6,289 nt of DNA from an uncultured Planctomycetales bacterium (GTDB taxonomy: Bacteria; Planctomycetota; Planctomycetia; Isosphaerales; Isosphaeraceae), in contig CALKTZ010000242.1 of NCBI GenBank assembly GCA_937997355.1, positions 1 through 6,289 of the forward strand, in the 5' to 3' direction. This document shows, piece after piece, positions 1 to 5,500 of the stretch (positions within the stretch are counted from its first letter, which is position 1; every line of letters begins with the position of its first letter). The notes beneath the pieces are model-generated. The model saw only the letters and a program-made list of their open reading frames with translations, was not told the origin of the DNA and did not search any database. The position numbers and the translations under genes were made by a program.

Positions 1-2
1 CG

Positions 3-158
3 GCCCACGGGTCGCAGATCCGGACCGTCCGCCTGGTCGGCAAGGACCAGGGGGTCGTCGATCACAGGACCGGGGTCGGGTCCGGTAACGCCAGGGCGTA
101 CCTGGCGGGGGACCTCGACCGATTCCTCGTCGCGGGGAGGGGGACCGTTGGCAGTTAA
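3..158 (+). CDS. C-terminal fragment of an unrecognised protein (5' end outside window)
   Basis: An open frame enters from the left edge and ends at TAA 156-158, giving 51 residues (starting AHGSQIRTVRLVGKDQGVVD and ending RGTVGS). The third codon positions are almost all G or C, as in the well-supported genes downstream, while the other two forward frames lack this bias, so I take it as the true end of a gene. The fragment is rich in Gly, Val, Asp and Arg and looks like beta-strand-rich sequence. I see no motif, membrane segment or catalytic residues and do not recognise the family. It is followed directly by a strong inverted repeat at 169-224 that probably closes its transcript. Confidence 0.55.
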   Translation, partial: AHGSQIRTVRLVGKDQGVVDHRTGVGSGNARAYLAGDLDRFLVAGRGTVGS

Positions 159-168
159 GAAAATGGCG

Positions 169-224
169 GTCGGCGCATTACCGGCCTGGCGTCCGGGGCC
201 GGTCCTGGGCGGTAATGCGCCGAC
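169..224. terminator. Perfect 15-bp inverted repeat, likely hairpin after the upstream gene
   Basis: The left arm 169-183 (GTCGGCGCATTACCG) and the right arm 210-224 (CGGTAATGCGCCGAC) are exact reverse complements, separated by 26 bases. The spacer contains a second, competing pair (CCGGCC at 181-186 with GGCCGG at 197-202). The structure begins 11 bases after the TAA of the upstream gene, where a terminator or 3'-end stabilising hairpin would lie. No T-tract follows, so a classical intrinsic terminator is not proved. A small palindromic repeat element or an operator for the next operon are alternatives. Confidence 0.55.
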
Positions 225-393
225 ATCGGGCCGGGTCGTCGCCGAGATTCGATGCTCCAAGCAGCGGATGATTCTGACGGGGATTTTCGAGGGCAGGTTC
301 TTTCGCGTCAGGGGAGATTTCGGATTTCAGGCCCGGATGATCGTGAGGTGGTGCCCGCACGAGGAGTATCCGTTCGAGCCCCTGGGCTCGGGG

Positions 394-400
394 AAGGAGG
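394..400 (+). promoter_or_regulatory. Shine-Dalgarno site of the GNAT gene
   Basis: AAGGAGG lies 9 bases before the ATG at 410. It is a near-perfect anti-16S match and fixes the start of the acetyltransferase gene. Confidence 0.75.
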
Positions 401-409
401 AAGTATCGG

Positions 410-922
410 ATGGATGAATCGAAACGCGAGAAGTTGAACGTCCATATCAGGTGGATGATCCGGCGGGACCTGCCGGACGTCCTGAGGATCGAGTGGGACA
501 CCCATGGCCCGGCCTGGACCGAGGAGCTGTTCCTGATCGAGCTCAGGAAGCGGAACGTCATCGGGCTCGTCGCCGAGCTCGACGAGAAGGTCCTCGGCTT
601 CGCGATCTATGAGCTGAATCGGGGGTCGATCGAGGTCCTCAACATGGGGGTCGACCCGGCCAAGCGCCGCCGCGGGATCGGCTCCCAGTTCGTGGCGAAG
701 CTGGCCGGCAAGCTCAATTCCCAGCGGCGGAAGTCGATCGACCTGCGGGTCAGGGAGGGCAACCTCGCGATGCAACTCTTCCTGAAGTCCGCCGGCTTCC
801 GGGCCACGGGCGTCGAGCGGGGGTTCTACCAGGACCCCGACGAGGACGCCTACGTCATGGCCTACACGATCGCCGAGCCCGCCAGGGTCGCGGTCGGGGC
901 CGGCAAGTCGGAAGGAGGTTGA
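410..922 (+). CDS. GNAT-family N-acetyltransferase, RimI-like
   Basis: A 170-residue cytoplasmic protein with a single GNAT fold, expected to move an acetyl group from acetyl-CoA to an amine. The acetyl-CoA pyrophosphate loop is clear: NMGVDPAKRRRGIG (residues 78-91) carries the R/Q-x-x-G-x-G signature at R86-G91. The C-terminal part (L112 to M150, with VREGN, SAGF, RGFY and EDAYVM) matches the layout of RimI, the enzyme that acetylates the N-terminal alanine of ribosomal protein S18. However, the Glu of the RimI LEVR motif is Arg113 here, and the Tyr of the LY..GF motif is Phe124, so the substrate or mechanism may differ and I do not assign rimI. The start is ATG 410, supported by AAGGAGG nine bases upstream. 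The C-terminal tail (about 156-170) is low-complexity. It is the first gene of a compact run: the DUF1643 gene starts at or just after its stop. Confidence 0.88.
   Translation: MDESKREKLNVHIRWMIRRDLPDVLRIEWDTHGPAWTEELFLIELRKRNVIGLVAELDEKVLGFAIYELNRGSIEVLNMGVDPAKRRRGIGSQFVAKLAGKLNSQRRKSIDLRVREGNLAMQLFLKSAGFRATGVERGFYQDPDEDAYVMAYTIAEPARVAVGAGKSEGG
912..918 (+). promoter_or_regulatory. Shine-Dalgarno site that decides the DUF1643 start
   Basis: AAGGAGG overlaps the last codons of the GNAT gene. It lies directly against the TTG at 919 (no spacing) but six bases before the TTG at 925. Spacing therefore favours 925 as the start of the next gene. Confidence 0.6.
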
Positions 923-924
923 GT

Positions 925-1422
925 TTGGTCGGGGCGCCCAAGAAGTCGGCCCGCGTGATCGTCGCGGAGAGGTCGGCGGTCATCAGCGAGTGCGGGCGGT
1001 ATCGGTACTGCCTGCGGAGGAGATGGGGCGACGAGAGTTACGCCCTGTTCATCGGCCTGAACCCTTCGACCGCGGACGCGGTCGATGACGACCCCACGAT
1101 CCGTCGCTGCGGCAACTTCGCGGCCGACTGGGGGTATGGCGGGCTCGTCATGGCGAACCTGTTCGCCTACAGGACGAAGAGCCCGGCCGCGATGAAGGCC
1201 GCGCCCGAGCCGGTCGGGCCCGAGAATGACGCCTGGCTCGCGAGGCTGGGCGCCGACGCCGGCATCCGGGTGGCGGCCTGGGGCGTCGACGGCTCGCACC
1301 TCGGCCGCGATGCGGCGGCCCTGGCCCTGATCCCGGACCTCCGCTGCCTGGGGCTCACCAAGGATGGCTTCCCGCGTCACCCGTTGCGCCTGCGGCGCGA
1401 TACGCCGCCGGTCGCGTTCTGA
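925..1422 (+). CDS. DUF1643 domain protein
   Basis: A 165-residue soluble protein covering the whole DUF1643 domain. Recognisable family signatures in order are FIGLNPSTAD (42-51), DDPTIRRC (55-62), DWGYGGLVMANLFAYR (68-83), VGPENDAWL (97-105), VAAWG (116-120) and CLGLTKDGFPRHPL (141-154). The family occurs in bacteria and phages. Its biochemical role is not established as far as I know, although the invariant N-P-S-T-A-D and K-D-G-x-P-R-H-P motifs look like an active or nucleotide-binding site. No signal peptide or membrane segment is visible. A TTG start at 925 is chosen because AAGGAGG sits six bases upstream. TTG 919, which overlaps the GNAT stop codon, would add two residues and has no spacing. 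It is probably translationally coupled to the acetyltransferase. Confidence 0.85.
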   Translation: MVGAPKKSARVIVAERSAVISECGRYRYCLRRRWGDESYALFIGLNPSTADAVDDDPTIRRCGNFAADWGYGGLVMANLFAYRTKSPAAMKAAPEPVGPENDAWLARLGADAGIRVAAWGVDGSHLGRDAAALALIPDLRCLGLTKDGFPRHPLRLRRDTPPVAF

Positions 1423-1434
1423 TTTCCGGAAATC
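1421..1434. repeat. Perfect 14-bp palindrome over the DUF1643 stop codon
   Basis: GATTTCCGGAAATC is its own reverse complement and covers the last two bases of the DUF1643 stop codon and the first bases of the intergenic gap. With no spacer it would make a poor RNA hairpin, so a dimeric protein-binding site is the more natural reading if it is functional at all. Chance occurrence is possible. Confidence 0.35.
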
Positions 1435-1450
1435 ACTTCGAGGAGTCGCA

Positions 1451-1801
1451 ATGTACAACGATTTCAAGGGCACGCTGCGCGATTCGTGGCGGTTCACCTA
1501 CTCGGGGAGCGAGCTCGCCCCGTACGCCGAGAAGAAGCTCGCCGAGCACAAGGCCGCCGAGTGGGCCGCCAGGGAGCAGATCGCGACGCTGATGCGCGAC
1601 CCGGAAGTCAACCCGCAGTCGAACAACAAGCTGGCCGAGGCGAAACGCGAGGTCGCCGAGCACGGCGACGGCGTGGAGAAGTGCGGCGTGTGGGTCCACG
1701 AGTTCCGGAAGCGGCCGAATAGCGACTTCCTGCTCTCGCTGGGCGACGTCGTTTACTTCGGCCTGATCGATCCGCTGACGGAATTGCCGGCCGCGGGATG
1801 A
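1451..1801 (+). CDS. Unrecognised 116-residue protein
   Basis: Starts at ATG 1451 with AGGAG (1441-1445) five bases upstream and ends at TGA 1799-1801. The frame is open further upstream to an ATG at 1364 inside the DUF1643 gene, but the ribosome site and codon quality favour 1451. The protein begins MYNDFKGTLRDSWRFTYSGS, followed by a charged, Ala/Glu/Lys-rich helical stretch (about 23-50) and a second helix (about 57-76, NNKLAEAKREVAEHGDGVEK). A more hydrophobic C-terminal part (about 78-112) contains CGVWVHEFRKRP and LSLGDVVYFGLID. No catalytic motif, signal peptide or membrane segment is visible, and I recognise no family. G/C-ending codons dominate, so it is very likely a real gene. It follows the DUF1643 gene by 28 bases and is probably the last gene of that operon. 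Confidence 0.72.
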   Translation: MYNDFKGTLRDSWRFTYSGSELAPYAEKKLAEHKAAEWAAREQIATLMRDPEVNPQSNNKLAEAKREVAEHGDGVEKCGVWVHEFRKRPNSDFLLSLGDVVYFGLIDPLTELPAAG

Positions 1802-1868
1802 GCCCGACCCCGCCCGGATCCAGGACGCCGATCGCCCCAAGTCGAAGCCGGCGAATCGGTAAAGGAAT

Positions 1869-1888
1869 CGGGGCGGAATCCCGCCCCG
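1869..1888. terminator. 8-bp GC-rich hairpin downstream of the 116-residue gene
   Basis: CGGGGCGG (1869-1876) and CCGCCCCG (1881-1888) are exact reverse complements around an AATC tetraloop, 67 bases past the stop at 1801. It is the strongest fold in the 198-base gap 1802-1999 and may end the GNAT-DUF1643 operon. No T-tract follows, so it is a candidate only. The rest of the gap shows no clear promoter or gene. Confidence 0.45.
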
Positions 1889-1999
1889 GCAACGGCCCCC
1901 ATCGGCTAGCCTCGGGATAGCCCGACCGTCGTCCGCGGGGCCGCCTTCGCGCCCGCGGCACGGCCCGGCGGGCTTCTTCGTCGAGGTCGTCGGCAAGCC

Positions 2000-2392
2000 A
2001 TGGCCACACGGACGCGGGCGGGCGCTGAAGCGATCAGAAGTCTCGATGCATTCCAGACTTATACCGACCGGCTCGCGACGGCCATGGCGTTGCGGGACTG
2101 GTCGATACGGATCGGGGAGGGGCCGCCGACGGACCCGGACGCCGACGCGGCGATCCACCTGGTGCCGGGCCGCAAGGTCGCCCGGATCTGGCTCTCCGAG
2201 GAGACGCTCTCGGCCGCCTCGGTCGAGGAGCAGCGGCACACGCTCGTCCACGAGCTGATCCACTGCCACTTCAACCTGGTCGACGCGCTGGTCGCCGGGG
2301 AGGAGGTGCGGCGGATCGTCCTGATGTGCCTCGAATACGGCATCGACGGGCTCGCGGACGCGATCGCCCCGAGGATGCCATTGCCGGGATAG
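2000..2392 (+). CDS. Small HExxH protein, putative zinc metallopeptidase-like
   Basis: A 130-residue protein with the zincin signature HTLVHELIHCHF (80-91), in which H84-E85-x-x-H88 would supply two zinc ligands and the catalytic Glu. A third ligand could be Glu112 in the helical segment VLMCLEYGIDGLADAI (107-122), 24 residues after H88. This is an inference. The region before the motif (YTDRLATAMALRDWSIRI, then AAIHLVPGRKVARIWLSEETL) reads like the short alpha/beta part found ahead of the active helix in minimal SprT-like or phage-borne metallopeptidases. No signal peptide or membrane segment is seen, so it is probably cytoplasmic. ATG 2000 is the first good start, but only a poor GAGG at 1983-1986 precedes it, at 13 bases. 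The frame is open upstream without another evident start. Third codon positions are strongly G/C. It stands alone between two gaps. Confidence 0.72.
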   Translation: MATRTRAGAEAIRSLDAFQTYTDRLATAMALRDWSIRIGEGPPTDPDADAAIHLVPGRKVARIWLSEETLSAASVEEQRHTLVHELIHCHFNLVDALVAGEEVRRIVLMCLEYGIDGLADAIAPRMPLPG

Positions 2393-2424
2393 CGCCGAGC
2401 GAAATTGGCGTCGCGGCATCCGCG

Positions 2425-2446
2425 CCGCCGGTGCGAGGATCGGCGG
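2425..2446. other. Short hairpin in the nrdJ upstream region
   Basis: CCGCCG (2425-2430) pairs with CGGCGG (2441-2446) around a ten-base loop. It lies in the 134-base gap before nrdJ. The stem is short and chance is likely in DNA this GC-rich. Confidence 0.25.
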
Positions 2447-2455
2447 AGACGATGA

Positions 2456-2480
2456 CGGCCGGGCCTGTCGCGCCCGGCCG
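2456..2480. terminator. 9-bp hairpin between the HExxH gene and nrdJ
   Basis: CGGCCGGGC (2456-2464) and GCCCGGCCG (2472-2480) are exact reverse complements with a seven-base loop. It lies 63 bases after the stop of the HExxH gene and 47 bases before the nrdJ ATG. It could be the end of the upstream transcript or a leader structure of nrdJ. No T-tract follows, and the conserved box of a cobalamin riboswitch is not visible in this gap. Confidence 0.45.
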
Positions 2481-2513
2481 CTCGAATTGAGACAACGCTT
2501 CGAGAGATACAAC

Positions 2514-2517
2514 GGAG
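2514..2517 (+). promoter_or_regulatory. Likely ribosome binding site of nrdJ
   Basis: GGAG ends nine bases before ATG 2527. An in-frame TGA at 2488-2490 rules out a longer ATG-started protein, so 2527 is the furthest possible ATG start. Confidence 0.5.
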
Positions 2518-2526
2518 TTCGCCTGG

Positions 2527-5500
2527 ATGGGCAGCAGCAGCAAAACCGGCGGGATGGCGGTCGAGCGGGTCTTCAGCGTCGAGGGGCAGTCCCCGTTCGA
2601 CGGCGTGGAGTGGGAGGCCCGGACCGCGGAGATCAGGGACAAGGACGGCGGCCACGTGTTCCGGCAGGAGGGGTGCGAGTTCCCCGCATCCTGGAGCCAG
2701 CTCGCGACCAACGTGGTGGCGAGCAAGTATTTCTACGGCCCCCAGGGGACGCCCGGGCGCGAGGCGAGCGTCCGCGAGCTGATCCACCGCGTGACGCGGA
2801 CGATCGCCGACTGGGGCAAGGAAGGGGGGTACTTCGCGTCCGAGGAGGACGGCGAGCGGTTCTACGACGAGCTGACCTGGCTCTGCCTGCACCAGCACGG
2901 CGCCTTCAATTCGCCGGTCTGGTTCAACGTGGGGCTGTCGCACGTCCGGGGCGTCAAGGGGGCCGCCAACAACTGGCGGTGGTCGGAGAAGGAGGGGAGG
3001 GCCGTCCGGTGCGAGGACGCGTACCGGTGGCCGCAGGCAAGTGCTTGTTTTCCGTATGAGACGCGGATCAACACCACTGCCGGGCTGCTGCCGATAGGTG
3101 ACATAGTTGTCGGCCTGGAGAACGGCCGAACCTTTACGACTTACGATCAGGAAGGTAAACCAACGCCGATCGTCGCCGGCTTGCGGAAGGGTAAGCGAAA
3201 GGTCGTGCGCCTCGAGATGGCGGATGGTTCAATCTTGCTGCCGACTTTCGACCATGTGGTCTTTATTCGGCAGGACGGCAAACTCGTCGAGAAGATGGCG
3301 GGCGATCTTGAGGCGGGAAAGGATCGTCTTGTCTTGTCACGCGATGTATTGCTGGGCGGAGCAGCCCCGGACTTGGGGGTTTATGACGTAACGCCCGATG
3401 TGGCCTGGGTGGGCGGATTGATGGTCGCGAACGGATATAGTGGGCGGCCGCCTTCGGCGACGAGTGACATTTGGGAAGTGAAAGTCAACACGCGTGCCGA
3501 GGCTGACAGGGCGCGTGCGGTTTTCGATAAGTATAGAATTCCATTCACGGAAAAGGAGTTTCATTGGGGGTTCACCGTTCGGGGTTATGGGGCTATTGGG
3601 CGGGTGTTCTGGGAAGCGCTAGGACTTTGGAATCACACACACGCCAAGATTATCCCAGAGTGGGTGATGCGATCCGGGGTGGAACTAGCTGGGGCGTTCT
3701 TAAATGGCCTGTTCGGGGCTGATAGTCATGTACAGAAGCACGAGAACGGTCGTGTTTCTGTCGCACTATCGAATGTCAGCGAGGATGTGATTCGAAAGGC
3801 CCACCTGCTCCTACGCTCCATGGGTATCTACGGGGGGATTAGCGGTTGGGACGATCCTCGTGAAGACAGCAATCGGCAGTATTGCTGGGCGTTGCGGATT
3901 AGTGATCAACAATCGGTCTCGAGGTTCCGGGCGCTGGTCGGGCTGACTCACGAGACGAAGGCGTCGATTTTGCATGCAGGCCGCGACCATAACACCGCTG
4001 TCGATTCTCGGACACCCGATGTCCTTGTTGTGGCCAAGGCATTCGGCGGCGCGCATCAGGTTTTTGACATTCAGACAGCAAGTGAGACTTTCTGGGCTGA
4101 AGGGTTGCTGGTGCATAATTGCTTCATCCAGGGGGTTCAGGACGACATGGAGAGCATTATGGACCTCGCCAAGAGCGAGGCGATGCTCTTCAAGTACGGG
4201 TCCGGGACCGGTACGGATCTTTCGACCCTGCGGTCGAGCCGGGAGAAGCTGTCGGGCGGGGGGTCGCCGTCGGGGCCGATGAGCTTCTTGAAGGTCTACG
4301 ACGCCGTGGCGGGGGTGATCAAGAGCGGCGGCAAGACCCGCAGAGCCGCAAAGATGAACACTCTCTTATGCGATCATCCCGACATTCTAGAGTTCGTCGA
4401 GGCGAAAAGCAAGGAGGAGGCCAAGGCGCATGCGCTGATCCGGGAGGGCTATCCGGCCGATTACAACGGCGAAGCATACTCGTCGGTCGCCTTCCAGAAC
4501 GCAAACCTGTCCGTGCGTGTGACGGACAAATTCCTCGAGGCCGTCGAGGCGGACGCGGACTGGTCGACGATCGGGGTGACGACGGGCGAGCCCGTCGAGA
4601 CCATGAAGGCCGGTGAGCTGATGGACAAGATCGCCGAGGGCACCTGGCTCTGCGGCGACCCCGGCGTTCAGTACCACGACACGATCCAGGCGTGGCACAC
4701 GTCGCCGAATACGGCGCCGATAGCGTGCAGTAACCCTTGCAGCGAGTATCTTTATATAAATGATTCTGCATGTAACTTGGCGTCCATCAACCTGATGAAA
4801 TTCCGCAACGAGGACGGCACGTTCGACGTCGGAAGATTCCGCGCGGCCTGCCGGATCTTCATCACGGCGCAGGAGATCCTGGTTGATAACGCGAGTTACC
4901 CCACCGAGCTGATCGCGGCCAACAGCCACAAGTTCCGCCCGCTCGGCCTCGGCTACGCCAATCTCGGCGGCCTCCTGATGAGCCTCGGCCTGCCCTACGA
5001 CTCGGACGAGGGGCGCGGCATCGCTGGGGCAATCACGGCGATCATGACCGGGGAAGCTTACCGGACGAGTGCCGCGCACGCGGCGCATCTCGGGCCCTTC
5101 GCGGGATTCGAGGTGAATCGGGAGCCGATGCTCCGCGTGATGGCGCAGCATCAGGCGGCGATCGACGACATCCACCCGTCCGTGCCCGATTATCTCAAGG
5201 AGGCGGCGGAGGCCGCCTGGCAGGCGGCGATCTACCTGGGCGAGCGGCGCGGGTATCGGAATAGCCAGGTCAGTGTGCTTGCTCCAGCGGGGACCATCGG
5301 GTTCAAGATGGACTGCGACACCACCGGCGTCGAGCCGTGCATCGCCCTGGTCGTCTACAAGAACCTGGCGGGCGGCGGGCAGTTGAAACTGACCAATCGC
5401 CTGGTGCCGCTGGCGTTGAAGTCACTCGGGTACGGCGTCGAGGTCGACTACTCCTGCAACGGGGACCCCCACCGATTCGACCGGGCCGGCGCGATCGTCG

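Noticed and set aside
163..417. Small gene between the inverted repeat and the GNAT gene, e.g. from ATG 163 or ATG 268, ending at 417
   Set aside because: It would contain the 15-bp inverted repeat (for the longer version), its third positions lack the strong G/C bias of real genes here, no ribosome site is evident, and it overlaps the GNAT start. I see no gene in 159-409.
1433..2512. Long antisense frame of 359 codons, and other long minus-strand frames over nrdJ
   Set aside because: They mirror G/C-rich codon bias of plus-strand genes, give Arg/Pro/Asp-rich compositions without domains, and overlap well-supported genes.
2393..2526. Cobalamin riboswitch in front of the B12-dependent reductase
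   Set aside because: GGTGCGAGGATC at 2430-2441 recalls part of the cobalamin riboswitch core, but the conserved B12 box and the GCCACTG-type segment are absent and the gap is short for a full riboswitch.
3046..4119. Group I or group II intron instead of an intein
   Set aside because: The insert is fully in frame without stop codons and carries intein blocks A, B, F and G, with Cys1, TxxH, terminal His-Asn and Cys +1.
3107..4616. Separate plus-strand genes in and after the intein (e.g. 3107-3391, 3974-4282, 4119-4616)
   Set aside because: They lie in other frames of the continuous nrdJ-intein frame, which matches known motifs throughout, and have no recognisable content.
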